Shown here in pieces: positions 36,965-49,755 of a stretch of 64,000 nucleotides of DNA; the stretch's first letter is position 1; each line of letters starts with the position of its first letter. The stretch is from positions 12,400,001-12,464,000 of the forward strand of contig CM055612.1 of assembly GCA_029379385.1 (NCBI GenBank), written 5' to 3'. Source of the stretch: Quillaja saponaria. Its lineage: Eukaryota > Streptophyta > Magnoliopsida > Fabales > Quillajaceae. The notes under the pieces were generated by a model, which was not told the DNA's origin, searched no databases, and saw nothing but the letters and a program-made list of their open reading frames with translations. The translations under genes and the position numbers were made by a program.

Positions 36965-38128
36965 CATATCCTACAAGAATTCACTCAGCCATTTTAAAGA
37001 CTTGAATTAAGAGAGTTAAACACCAATCAACCCTAAAACCTCCATTACTCACTTTTAAGTTTCCTATCCATACATTTATATATGCATATATCCGACATAT
37101 ATATAATAAAATTACAATAATCTAACATCAATTTATTAAACTTTTATAATCAATCCTTCTCCCTTAAGGTTTTGTGTTTCATAACCCTTAACATTCCTGA
37201 CTCACTGATTCCCATATCTAATTCAACAATCATTAAGGAGTTCATTAAATTACAGTAGTTAAACAAAGAAACTTTAAGAACAAAATGGCTAAAAATTACC
37301 CCTTAGTAACTCATCACTCTTCTGCCACCTTCCAAGACAAGTTGCCACACCCAATTAGGAGTTTCATTACTAAAGAGAGGGGGGTAATTTGGTAAGCAGT
37401 AGCAGAAAATTGAAGCTACAAGCTTGCTGCCACGAAACAAGGTTGTTGCCCTCCACAACCAAACTTGACCACCACCCAAAAGAAGAAGAAAGAGCCTCCA
37501 AAACAAGAAAGGAAGGGAAGTGGAGGCTACTATCCTTGAAGTTGCGCCGCTGAAGTTGAAGAGATTTCACCATGTGCAAGTGAAGGGAGCTCAGCCAAGA
37601 AGGGGCATGAATGACTCTTTTAGAGCTGGGGAGACTTAGTCAAAAAAATAAGGAGGAAAGGCAAGGTGGTGGGGAAAAAAACCAAGGGAATAAGTCAGCT
37701 GAAAGGGAAAGAAATAAAAAAAATTAAGGGAAAAGTAAAAAGAAAAGGAATTAATAGGGTCAATAGTCAACCAGTTTTAGTAAGGTGGTGGTATATGTTT
37801 AAACTTGGGTTATATCTATATATATATGCATTTATTCAATTTAGTTTTGGTCAAAGTCAAAAATATTAAAGTAAAGGTGTTTATATATAATTTTTAATTA
37901 TATACATGTATTTGTTGTTTCATCACTTTAATGTACTTGATCACAATTTATTTACTTTACAACAACGAATACACAACATTTTTAAATCGCATACTAAGGT
38001 TACAATAAAATCGAACTATAACATTTTAACTATACTATAATTTACTTAATTAATTTATTTTGCAAAGTAAATTTACACATTGTGTCTAAAACTTGATTTT
38101 ACGTTATTGGATTATAAGGGTTATAACA
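34216..38128 (-). mobile_element. Element F: 5' LTR, 3.91 kb
   Basis: Starts TGTCACACCCC at 34216 and ends GGTTATAACA at 38128. The flanking ACGAG (38129-38133) matches ACAAG on the far side of the element in four of five bases: a target-site duplication, so the element is complete at both ends. It contains the TGAGTACTACGGACTCA variant of the family block (34718-34734), a (CA)n(TA)n tract at 35328-35377 and a GC-richer block at 37290-37690. Confidence 0.85.
35328..35377 (+). repeat. (CA)n(TA)n microsatellite in LTR F
   Basis: About 25 bp of CA followed by about 25 bp of TA. The other LTR of the same element has only TA at the matching place (30864-30888), so the CA tract expanded after insertion. 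Confidence 0.9.
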
Positions 38129-38972
38129 ACGAGATTTTTTGTAACAATGTGAATTAGTGTTTAATTATTTATGTTCAATGAAATTGTTATTTGCAACTAC
38201 AATTTTTTTTATAGTATGTTGTTTATTGTAATTTTTGATTTAATGTTTAGAACTAATATGTTTTGTTTTTTTTCATCCTTTTTAAGATTTTCCCTTACTG
38301 CTAATGTCATATATATGTTTGGATCTCATTCGTCCTTTGAAGGAAACTCTTTCAAGATTATCTAAAAACTTATAAACAATCAACTCATATTGGTTTTCAA
38401 TGTATTCTATTCATTTTTAACCAATTATGACATGTTCTATTAAATCTTCAAACTCTAATTATATTAATATAGGAACTAATATAAATTTTACACATTGAAA
38501 ATAGATCAAATAATAATTATTTTTCTAACTTTTCTCAAGATTATAATAAACCACTTTTTTAAGTTCCGTATGTCAACACAAAAAATTTACTCAATCATGA
38601 TAAGTATATATATTCAATGTTTTAAAAACTGACTAGTAATTGACTCGAAAAAGTTATCGCATCTCGAGTCATTGGTTCAATTATGATATGATCAAATAAT
38701 GTTAAAAATATTTTTAATTATTCAAATATTATACAAAACCTTCTATTAATTATAAATTCTAAAGACACAAGAAAATAAAAAATAAAAAATAAAAAAATCA
38801 ATATTCATTAATCATAACAAGTAGTCAAATAATTAATACGGCAACTGATTAATTTATGTGCATCACAACATTTAAATTTCAACTTATGCATCAAGATAAT
38901 AAAGGCAAAATCAATATAAAATACAATTGTTTCACTAATCTATTATATAAAATACAAATATTTCACTAATTT
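38129..38972. other. AT-rich intergenic, nothing recognised
   Basis: About 0.84 kb between element F and LTR D. Short low-complexity A tracts (38770-38800). No coding motif, LTR end or RNA gene seen. Confidence 0.6.
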
Positions 38973-39184
38973 TGATGACCCATAATTTACCTGTGACTAA
39001 ATAATAGGTTCAGGTCTTGTAGTAGAACTGCAAACCTGCTAGATTAATTTTAGCGAGGTCCTAAATTTATTTAAATATTTTAAAAAAAACTAAATAAAAT
39101 TATTTTATTATGTTTCCATGATATTATTATTAACAAAATAATTATTTTCATGTATATCTATATTTTATTATTTATAAACTTAAT
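38973..39184 (+). mobile_element. Chromovirus D: 5' LTR, first part
   Basis: Starts TGATGACCCATAATTTACC, matching the 3' LTR start at 49408 (TGATGACCCACAATTTATC). It is interrupted after ...TTATAAACTTAAT by a LINE and resumes at 42304. Confidence 0.8.
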
Positions 39185-42100
39185 ACAATTCAACTTAACT
39201 AAGCCTTAAAATTCAAACTAGTTAGGGTCGACAATATGAATCATTTTTCTCCATTCACATCGATTGAAGATATAATTTTCAGTAATGCCTGTAGCAGTAA
39301 TCTTTTTCAGTGACTGCCCCCTATGTAAGTTTCAGTCTCCCTCTACCACGTCTGATATTTATCACATGCACTAAGTCACATTTCTTAACTAAAGCATCCA
39401 TTGGCCAACATTGGATATGTCCAAACCAACTTAGGTGATTCTCCCTCATTTTCTCTTTGATAGGTGCTACCTGCACTTTTTTACGATTCTCCTCATTTCG
39501 TATTCTATCCTTGTATTTTCAGTCATCTATCTCAACATTCTCATTTTGGTTACTCCCATCTTATGTGAGTGTTATTTCTTAATTGCCCAACATTTGGTAC
39601 CATATAGCATACCCGTTCTCACTACCGTCTTATAAAATTTTCCTTTCAACCTATTCGGGATTTTAGAATCACATAAAACACCTGAGACACTTTGCCACTT
39701 TACCTACCCTGCCTTAATCCTATGGTTCACATCATGCTCAATTATGCAATCTTTTTGTATAAATGACCTAAATACTTAAACACATCCTTTATAGGGATTG
39801 CTTGACTATCCAAAATTATTTCAGTTAGGCCTCCTCTAGCATCATTGAAATCGCACTCTAGATACTCAGTTTTTGTCCTACTTAACCTAAGACCTTTAGT
39901 TTGAAATTTAAACCTTCTTTAGTTTTGTTTACAAAGATGATATTGTTGGCAAACAACATGTACCACAGAGCTTTGGATAGAATAAATAAGTTCATTCATG
40001 ACTAAAGCAAAAAGGTAAGGGCTTAAGGATGAACGTTGATGAACTCTTATCATGATTGAGAATTCTCCAATCATACCATTAATGATCCGCACCCTAGTCA
40101 TTACTTTCTCGTATATATCTTTAATAACTTCTACATATTTAGTTAGGACCTTTTTTTTTTCTTGAGAACCTGCCACAAAACTTGTCTTGGCACTCTATCA
40201 TACCCTTTTTCTAGATCAATAAAGGCAATGTAAAGATTATTTTTCTTTTCCCTATATTTCTCCATTAATCTCCTAAGTAAGAAAATAGCCTCTATTGTAG
40301 ATCTTCCCAATATAAAGCCAAATTGATTTTTAGAAATTAGTGTCTTAATCCTAAGCATGCGCTCAATCACTCTTTCTCGCAGCTTTATTGTATGACTTAT
40401 AAGTTTTATTCCTCAATAGTTCGTACAACTTTGAATGTTTCAATTATTCTTATAAATAAGGATTAATGTACTCTTCCTATATTCATCGGGCATTTTCTTG
40501 GTCACTAAAATCTTGTTAGAAAGATTTGTGAGCCAAGTTACACCAATATCTCCTATGCATCTCCAAACTTCTATACGGGATATTATCCGGACCCATTGCC
40601 TTACCATTCTTCATTCTATGAATAACTTCTTTAACCTCCTGTGCTCTAATCCAATGAACCAATCTATGGTTCGTATCATCTAGTTCTCCGATATCAATCC
40701 TTGAATCTCTATTAAGTAAGGTATCAAAGTAAGTTCGCTATCTTTCATTAATCTCGTCTTCCTTAACTAAAATCATGTCCCCCTTATCCTTAATGCACTT
40801 AATATGATATAAGTCTCTAGTTTGTGTTTCTCTTTGTTTGAAAATCCTATAAATTTCCTTCTCTATAACTTTTGGTAAAGTACTTTACAAGCCTTGCCTC
40901 TAGCTTCCCTAACCACTTTCTTAGCATTTTTTCTAGCTTGTCTAAAACATTTGAAATTATCCTCATTTATACACTCATGTAATCTTTTATAACATTCTTT
41001 TTAAACTTTAATAGCCTTGTTGAACTTTTTCATTCTACCACTATGTCTCCTTAGTTGGTGGTCCATGTCCTCTACTTTCTCCTAAAACCTCTCTAGCCGT
41101 ATTCCTAATACGATTTGTCATCTCATCCCAAATCATATTAGCCTCGCTTTCCACAATCCATAGGTCACCATGTAACATCTTATCATTAAAAATACCTATC
41201 TTACCTCCATTTAAATTCCATCATTTAGTCTTACTACACCTATTACTTTTATGCTTTTTCTTCCAACGCTTAATCCCAATATCCACAACCAAAATTTTGT
41301 GCTGAGACACTAAACACTCGCTGGGTATAACCTGATAATCTTTACACAACACTCTATCAACCTTCCTAGTCATAACAAAATCTATTTAGCTCTTATTAGG
41401 CACACTACTAAAGGTAACTAAGTGCGACTCTTGTTTCTTAAAGAATGTGTTGGCTAAAATCAAGTCGTACACAATGACAAAATCTAAAATCGACTTTCCA
41501 CCCCCATTCCTATCTCTATAACCATAACCATAAACCCTATATACTATCTCAAAACCCTTATTAGTACTTCCTACATGGCTGTTCAGATCTCCTCTAATAA
41601 AAAATTTATCTCCTAATGATACTCATTGGACTATCTCATCTAAATCGTCCCAAAATGCCTTCTTCGTAGCTTCTTCTAGTCCTATTTGTGGGCATAGGTA
41701 TTAATGATGTTGAAGGCCTCCTCAGTCTATCATCAATTTCACTAAAATTATTTTGTCAGCTTTTCTCTTGAGTTCTACAACCCCGTCCTTTAAATTTTCA
41801 TGTACAATAATCGCAACTCCATTCCTATTTCTACTCTTATCGGTATACCACATCTTGAAACCCATTCTCTTCATCTCTCTAGCATTTTCTCCTACTTGCT
41901 TAGTTTCTAGCAAGCAAGTAGTACTAATCCTCCTTCTACTAATAGTATCCATAAGCTCTCTTAATTTACCAATAAGAGTCCCTGTGTTCCAAGTAGCTAT
42001 GCAATTCTTTTCTTGGATTAGCTTCTTTACTAGCAACTACACTCGATGCGAGAACCCTTGCTTATTTTTTTCCATACCCGGGAGTCGAAGTGGCGCGCCA

Positions 42101-42303
42101 CTTATGATGTGACGACCCAACCTTTGCTCAATTCTCACTACACTAGAGGTTCTATGCAGCGCATCGCTAAGAAGGTTATGCCCGACGAATATTTGGTAGG
42201 ATTCATCTTCATAAGGTTTGACTAGTTTTACTGTGGTTGTCAGCCTATCGCAACCCTTCTCTTTTACTCAGGCTTGGGACCAACAGAGTGAACTTTGGCA
42301 GAG
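39185..42303 (-). mobile_element. RTE-type LINE, near full length, inactivated, inserted in LTR D
   Basis: On the - strand a ~3.1 kb non-LTR retrotransposon. The endonuclease is at 42036-41722 (WNTGTLIGKLRELMDTISRR; GFKMWYTDKSRNRNGVAII). The RT is at 40370-39919 (NQFGFILGRSTIEAIFLLRR; LYIAFIDLEKGYDRVPRQVL; SLSPYLFALVMNEL). The catalytic block reads FANN (39953-39942) where RTE enzymes have two Asp. The 3' end (GTCGACCCTAACTAG... AAGGCTTAG on the - strand, 39230-39195) is typical of plant RTE elements. Target-site duplication of about 16 bp: TTATTTATAAACTTAAT at 39168-39184 and TTATTATGAACTTAAT at 42304-42319. The insertion exactly splits an LTR that is continuous at 49590-49620. Confidence 0.85.
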
Positions 42304-45179
42304 TTATTATGAACTTAATGAAAAAAAAAATATTTTCTTTGATTTTATTATTTAGTATAACTTGTAAAAATGTGATGCTCTATTATAATTGTAAAAGGAT
42401 TGAAAAAAGAAAGAAAGAAATAGAAATGTATATTATAAATATATAAATAATTATATATCAAGTCATGCTATTAATTTTATATTACTTTTTTTTTGTCCTT
42501 TCATCTCTTTCTCCTTATCCTAGGAGAAGGCAACTTGATCTTTCACTTTTCTATTACATCTCACTCGCCTATTCCTTTTATCTCTTCCCTTCATTTTTCT
42601 ATTGTAGTGAGCCACTTTCCTCCATACTTGGTGAGTACTTTCCTCCATTTATGTTGGCTTGTTGATTTGATTCTCATGGTTGTCCTAACATCCACAAAAC
42701 TAACCTATTCGCACACATAATTTTTTAATTTCACCTTCCTCTATTGCTCTCTTTCTAATTATTCCACTTTATTCATTATCTTGCAGAGATCTACTTAAAG
42801 CTTGTTTTTAGTAACTCGATCTACATTATTCTTGATAAAGAATTGTTTATACCTTTTCTATATAACTTTGATTTATGAAAACTATCATTTTTGCTTATAA
42901 ATCACAAATCTATAGTCCATATAATAATGTTAGTGTTGTGTTTATCCGTTAAATCATGCTTTATGTTTTCAATTGTAATTCTTATAGTTAAATTTATAAT
43001 TTAGATTATACTATATTTCTAGGTTTTCTTTCCTCTATTGTATTTTATTAAAAACGAGCATTCTATATAATAATCAAACTTTTATATCTTTAAGAAGTCC
43101 TTTTCAGTGCAAATTATGAGAGATATAAATTTTTAGAATATAGCTTCTTGTTAAGAAACTTACTTATGAGAATATTTAATCATTAAATCTTAACTTTATC
43201 AATCCATTTCTTATAAATTTAACTTTTAGATAGTTTACCTATATATAACATAAGGAAAAAAGATGAAAGATTACATAATTTTTCTTTTTACTTTTACTTG
43301 TAGAATATTTAAATTTGGTTTGGTTTAGGAGTTTGAGTGATGTGAACTAATTATAATGTCTATATTAGTTCATCTTGAATTCTACCCACGCATTAGTGAT
43401 TTTCGATTTATATATGAAAATGGTGTCAGGTCCAACCTTTATGGTATGATTTATACTCCCAATATCGAGCTCATTAAGATAAACCCTAGCAAGTTGTTAA
43501 CATGTCAAAATAGGGATGACATTATATTTTATTCTTTTGTATGGTATTAGTTAACTTGGAATTCAGATTTTGAGGGGAACTCATTGCTTCTATTCCTTTT
43601 TTATTCTATTTAGTTCCTAAAGGCTAGTTGAATCTCGTTATTTACTTGAATCATTTTTTGTAATTGTTCTACGCTTGTTGGACACTCCTGTACCTTCCAT
43701 TGGGTGACTTTAGGTTCCCAAAATTCTTTGATGCTTCTTTTGTACTGTGAGTGGATAGTTCCTAGTAAAGTTTTTGTTATTGTACTCACTACGTGCATCA
43801 TTACTTCTTGTATAAACATGTTTTACTTAAACTTGACTTTTGACCTTTCAAGCTTTTCCATACTAGTTTTTAAGTAAATGATTTTTAAAGTACCTTTGAA
43901 CCATCAAGCATTTTAAAGATCCATTTTAATTCACTTATGCGTACATGGATACCATTATTAGTTATTTACCTTGAATATAGTCATTGAGGACAAGCACTTT
44001 GATATTTTTTTCTCTTATTTGATAATTGTCATTGGACATATGTTTTGAATAGATTTGACATTATTATTGCCATTTGGAATGAAAGTTGATTTATGTTATT
44101 TTGACTATTGGTGTACAACTTTATTTGATAACTTTGGAGTTGATTAACATATTGGCTTGAAAAGTAAATATCAAAAAGTTTGTTATTAGATAATGATATT
44201 GGAGATGCTTCCATTAATTTTCTTAGTTTTTCATCTTGATATAACTTTGTTATTCAAGTATTCTATTTTTCTTTCAGAATGCTTTATGGAATGGTACTTG
44301 TTAGAATACCTTAGCTAACGAGGTATAGTTATCCTATGTGCACATAGTATATTATTTTGAATATGGTGCCTAGTTAGGGAAGGATGCCCTAATCATGTGT
44401 GTGGGCTAACATACGTGGTAATAAGTTTGATACCCTAGTTAGTAGGGTTTTGCACTGACTCGTTGTAACCTACTAGTTTAACGCTGACTCATTGTACCTT
44501 ATGGGTATTTCGGTTTGATAGTTCTAACAATGTATAATGCCTATTGGAGCTTTTCATAAAATGGTTATGACAAATAGTTTGTTTATATTATTTTAAGATT
44601 TCCAGTTATAACTATTTTAGTACATGATTGTCGATAATGGTTTATTTCTTATGTTTCCAAATGTGCCAGTGTATTTTATGTAAACTGATTATTGATAAAC
44701 ATTCGTGCTGTGGCTTGTTTCCCCACTTGCTATACTATGTATTGTCTACTCACCGAGTCTTTGTGACTCACCCTTGTTAGTTTGATGGTTTGTTTTCAGA
44801 TAGCTGATCTTAGATTCTGAGTTTCATGTAAGGAGAAAATGCCCGTGTATAGTTTATTTTAGTATGCCCAGCTTTTGTTTCGTCTTAGGCCTAGTTGTAT
44901 TGTTATCATTTTATATCTTGATGTTTCTATCTTTGTATTGGTATTTAAACTCCGTTACAACCTTATTCTGGGATTTGTATATGTTTGGATATATGCTTTC
45001 AATCATTGTATTATGTTGTTGTTCTATTAGGTTTACAATTTTTGATTGTCTGAGTTTTAGATGGACTATTGTAGTTTTGTTTCATTTTTTAGAACCTTTG
45101 TAGGTTTGTTTGAGTCATGGTGGGTCTATGTTCACCCTGATCTATTCCCCGGTGATGGTCCCTATTTGGGTCAGTGACA
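42304..45179 (+). mobile_element. Chromovirus D: 5' LTR, remainder
   Basis: Matches the 3' LTR from 49605 onward (TTTGATTTTATTATTTAGTA at 42338 and 49640). The family block appears as CGAGTCTTTGTGACTCA (44755-44771). It ends GGTCAGTGACA at 45179. Without the LINE the LTR is about 3.1 kb. Confidence 0.8.
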
Positions 45180-45183
45180 AAGT

Positions 45184-45198
45184 TGGTATCAGAGCCCT
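45184..45198 (+). other. Chromovirus D: primer binding site
   Basis: TGGTATCAGAGCCCT, complementary to the 3' end of initiator tRNA-Met, five bases after the LTR. This fixes the orientation of element D as + strand. Confidence 0.85.
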
Positions 45199-45367
45199 AG
45201 GTTTTATTTCTGGTTGTCAGTGGAGATTAGGATTCATATTTATTCTTTAAGTTATCATTGTTATTCAGGCAATTCTTGTTCGCTTCTTGTTATTCTTATA
45301 AATGAGGTCCTGGGTTTATTGGGTGATTGATGAATTATTTTCTTTATTTGACTTTGGTGCTTAGGTG

Positions 45368-46735
45368 ATGATGGCACCTAAGACTCATAGGAGGTTACAG
45401 GGTTAGTGATGAGGCCTCTGCTCTACCTCTTGTAGGACGTGGAACTAAAGGGTGTGGTGCCAAATAGGGGCATGGCACTATGAGGGGCCATGGTAGAGGC
45501 TTGGCTGAGAGAGGAAATGTCGTAGTTGTTGAGGCACATGATGAGATTGTTACTCCACCTCAGGATGTTCCATCAATTCCTCCAACTCCATTAGTTACAG
45601 CTATAGTTGATGCTTCAATCAGGGTTCCGGTTGTGAACTAGACATTGACTTCATTGGCAGAGGGTGTCAGCAAAGTCATGGACATGATGACTGAGCTTCT
45701 CATTTGACAACGCCGTATTGAGCCACTACTAGCTCCGGTTGCTACTACTTCTACACCAGTGGCATCGATGTTAAGGAGTGATGGTTGGCTTGAGAGTTTC
45801 CTAAAGCTTAAGCCACCATCTTTCTTTGATTCTGGTAAAGCTAAGGACTCACAGTTATTTATTGAAGAGGTGAGAAGAGGTTTAAAGTGATTCATTGCCC
45901 AAATGATCGTGTAGTTAAGGTAGCATCGTTTCACTTATAAAGGTCATTTTGGTAGTGGTTTGATACTCAGGACACCATTACGTGGACTTGGGAGCAGTTT
46001 CCCACTATCTTCTTAGATAGGTTCACGCTTGAGATTGTGAGGGATTCTAGGGTTTAGCAGTTTGAGCAATTGAGATAGGAGCTTGGTATATCAGTGATCC
46101 TAGTATGTACATTACTTCACAGAGCTGACGTGATTTGCACTGCAGCATGTTCACCTAGAATCTGAGAAGATAAAGAGGTTTGTCAAAGATCTATTGCCTT
46201 CATTATTCAAGCTTCTGAGGCCTAATAAGTTTACTACTTTTATTAGTTTTTGATATGGCCTGTATTCTTGAGGAGAGTAAGATGGAGTCTCGGGCATTTC
46301 GAGAGCAAAGGAAGCGACCTAGGTTTAAGGGTCATGGGTTTGGTAAAGATAAGAGGAGGCCTAGCCATCAGAGCTATGGGGGCCATCAGGGCTAATAGGT
46401 TAAGCGTAGGGGATAGCCTCAGTCCTTACAGCAGCACCCAGAGCTTTACCACCGACTTCACAGAATTCTCTACTATGCCAGACTTGCAGGTAAGGCATAT
46501 CATGGTGTATGCCACAGGGAGTCAGGAGCATGCTTCGACTATGGCCAGCAGGGTCACTTGATGAGAGATTATCCTAGAGCTAGTAAGTCCCAAAGGGCTT
46601 CCACAGCAAGCTTTCCATTATCATCTTCTTATTCTAGCTCTGCCAGTCAATATAATAGTGAAGGAGGTTGTAGATCAGGTGGTAGAGGCTCAGGTAGTAA
46701 AAGCATTTAGTGGTAGAGGATAGGGATCATAAGGT
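45368..46735 (+). pseudogene. Chromovirus D: gag remnant with zinc knuckle
   Basis: Gag of a Ty3-gypsy chromovirus. It starts MMAPKTHRR at 45368. A capsid-like block includes FLKLKPPSFFDSGKAKDSQL at 45800-45859 and ILEESKMESRAFREQRKRPR near 46265-46322. The zinc knuckle reads CFDYGQQGHLMRDY at 46531-46572, with the second and fourth ligands Tyr instead of Cys. A Ser/Gly-rich tail follows. Stops and frameshifts (for example near 45402 and 46070) abolish it. Confidence 0.75.
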
Positions 46736-47394
46736 CATGGCTAGGCTAGGGTATATGCTTTGACTCATCAAGTGCATAGGGATATAATGGTTTCAAGTAT
46801 TCTCCAAGTTTTCTTCATAGATGCTCACATATTATTTGATCTAGGTGTTACACATTCTTTTTTGTCTTCATTCTTTTGTATGAAGTTAAATAGGTCTCCT
46901 TAGACGTTAGGGCATCCTTTGGTTAAGTCTATACCTATGGGAGAATCCATGGATGTAGACTTAGTGTTTAGAGATTGTGTTGCTTGTGTTGGCGACTGTG
47001 AGTTGTCTATAGACTTGATCCAGCTTGCTATGTTGGATTTGATGTGATACTAGGTATGGATTGGATGGTCTCTAGTCATGCCATAATTAATTGTTTTAAG
47101 AAGGCTGTTATCTTTCAAATTCTTGGGGAGTTTGAATTCCAATTCCAAGGTGATGGAAGTGTAGCCCTACATAACTTGATATTTACTATTGGTGCGAGGT
47201 GGATGATACGAAAAGGGTGTAAGGCATACTTAGCTTTAGTGAGAGATACGGAAGGTACATGGCCTAGTTTAGAATAAGTTTAGGTTGTAGCAGAGTTTCA
47301 AGATGTGTTGCCTAATGAGTTGCATGGTTTCCTTGGTGCGGAGCTTCTTCACTTAAAGATCAAGAATAGCCACTGGCTTCTCCTCATAAGTCAT
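46736..47394 (+). pseudogene. Chromovirus D: aspartic protease remnant
   Basis: Reads ILFDLGVTHSF at about 46829-46861, where the active-site D-S-G is changed to D-L-G. VILGMDWMVSSHAIINC follows at 47045-47095, the conserved second half of gypsy proteases. A frame runs to 47277 and continues as DFQDVLPNEL... near 47300. At about 47395 the + strand reading stops and pol continues on the other strand. Confidence 0.8.
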
Positions 47395-47395
47395 A

Positions 47396-49200
47396 TCACC
47401 TCAATTGAACTGTTTGTGGCTTTGACACATGAGACTGATCTGACAAGCATTTAGGAAGCATAGAAACATGAAACACTGAGCGAACTCCTGCTAGATCCTG
47501 TGGAACAGTTAAACGATAAGCAACTGCGCCAACACATGTAAGAATCTCAAAGGGACTGATGTACCTCGTCATTAATTTCCTTTTCTTTCTAAATTGTATT
47601 ACGCTCTTAGTTGGTGACACACGAAGGAACACATGATTGCCAACAGAAAACTCCAAGTCACAACAGTTGTTGTCTACACAAGCCTTATGCCTACTCTAGG
47701 CTTTAATAATTCACTGTCGAATTAAGGAAACTTTCTAAGTAATCTCCTGCATAATCTTAAGGCCTAAAAGCCTTCTCTCAGCAACCTCGAACTAACAAAC
47801 AAGTGACCTATACCTCTGCCCATAAAGAGCCTTAAATGGTGCTATCGGAATACTAGCCTAATAGGTGTTGTTGTAAGCTAACTCTATCAGTGGTAGGTGG
47901 CGATTCAGTCTACACCAAAGTCTATAACCACGAAGTATGTCTTCCAATGTTTGAATAGTGCACTCTGACTGACCGTTTGTTTATGGATGAAAAGCAATGC
48001 TCAAATGTAACTTCTTACCCATCACCTCTTGTAACTTTCCCCAAAATTGAGACGTGAACTAACTACCATGATCAGACACTATAAAAACGGGAACGCCATG
48101 ATGCATAACGATCCTGTCAATGTAAATCTGAGGCTAGCTGTATGACATTGTAAGCCGTCTTCATGGGAATAAAGTACGCTGACTTAGTCAACCAGTCAAC
48201 TATTATTCAAATAGAATCAAATGTCTTGAGGGTATGAGGTAAACCAACCACTAAGTCCGTAGTAATGTGCTTTCACTTCCATTTAGGAACATCTAAAGAC
48301 TGCAACTTCCCTGCTGGTTGCTGATGCTCTACCTTGATCTGTTGACAGGTAAGGTATCTGGATATGAAATCTGCTACATCTTTTCAAACCATCCTACCAA
48401 TAAGTTTCTCGAAAGTCATGATACATCTTAGTAGAACCTGGATGAACAATATAAGCTGATTGATGTGCTTCCTCAAGAACCTCTCTATAAAGAACAACCT
48501 GCATTTGGCACACACACTCACGAACCAGAATGAAGGATACCATCCACACTAATGATAAATTCACTGTTCTGCCCCTAAACAACACTCTTTCGAAGTATAG
48601 CCAAACGAGGATCCTAATTCTGTGCTTCCCAAATCCGCTCAAGAAGAACCGGCTTTGCACAAATTTGAGCTAAGAACACTCCTGACTGACTGATCCTAAA
48701 CTAAACATCCTTATCCAACAACTTATGAATCCTTGTAATTAAAGGTCTTCTAATAACTACTATGTGTGCTAAGCTACAAAAGGACTTCCTACTAACATCA
48801 TCTACAATAACATTTGCCTTTCCAGGATGATACAAAATAGTGCAGTCATAGTCCTTCAATAACTCCATCCACCGCCTCTGCCTCTGCCTCAGGTTCATAT
48901 CTCACTGCTAAAAGATATACTTCAAACTCTTGTGGTTGATGTGGATCTTACATGTTTCACCATAAAGGTAATGTCGCCAAATTTTCAAAGCAAAGACAAT
49001 TCCTTGCCATTTCGAGATCATGTGTCAGGTAGTTTTGCTCGTGTCACTTCAACTGCCTAGAAGCATAAGCAATCACACTACCATATTGCATTAACATGCA
49101 GCCAAGTCCAATTCTAGAAGCATTGCAATAAACTCCGTAACCGCTTGATCGCAAAGGTAAAGTCAACACGGGTGCTATAGTCAAACAAGTCTTGAGCTTT
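47396..49200 (-). pseudogene. Chromovirus D: inverted RNase H-integrase block
   Basis: The pol segment lies backwards within element D. On the - strand: RNase H start at 49195-49044 (TIAPVLTLPLRSSGYGVYCN; IAYASRQLK), RNase H end at 48898-48780 (RWMELLKDYDCTILYHPGKA), the integrase H2C2 zinc domain near 48480-48394 (IVHPGSTKMYHDFRETYW), the integrase core from 48390 to ~47700 (degraded), and the integrase C-terminus at 47656-47396 (FSVGNHVFLRVSPTKSV; RYISPFEIL; VFHVSMLPK). The RT domain itself is missing. Both sides (protease, chromodomain) are on the + strand. Confidence 0.85.
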
Positions 49201-49298
49201 TGGTGAAGGTATTGTGGTATAACCACACAAAAAAGGAAGTGACTTGGGAAGCAGAAGTAGAGATAAGGGAGAAATATCCTCATTTGTTTGTTGAGTGA
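49201..49298 (+). pseudogene. Chromovirus D: chromodomain, + strand
   Basis: Reads VKVLWYNHTKKEVTWEAE then IREKYPHLFVE and a stop at 49296. This is the C-terminal chromodomain that targets chromovirus integrase to heterochromatin. It is the direct continuation of the integrase end that lies inverted at 47396, so the inversion breakpoint is at about 49200. Confidence 0.8.
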
Positions 49299-49384
49299 GG
49301 TACTTTGCTAGTTTCTTGTTGTTATATGATTGTTTGATGGAATGTTTTCTTACCTTGTTTATGAGTTGTTTCAAATTCGATGAC

Positions 49385-49718
49385 GAAAATTTCTTGGGGG
49401 CAGAATATGATGACCCACAATTTATCTGTGACTAAATAATGGGTTCTAGTCTTGTTGTGGAACATAAACCCGCTAAATTAATTTTATCGAGCTCTTAAAT
49501 TTATTTGAATATTTTTGTAAACTCGATAAATTTATTTTATTATGTTCCCATGATACTATTATTGACAAAATAATTATTTTCATGTTTTTCTATATTTTAT
49601 TATTTATGAACTTAATGGGAAAAAAAATTATTTACTTTGATTTTATTATTTAGTATAACTTTTAAAAAGGTGATGCTCAATTATAAGTGTAAAAGGATTG
49701 GAAAAAAGAAGGAGAATG

Positions 49719-49755
<37 letters not shown>

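Noticed and set aside
41753..42112. 119-codon + strand frame
   Set aside because: Antisense of the LINE endonuclease, which has clear motifs on the - strand.
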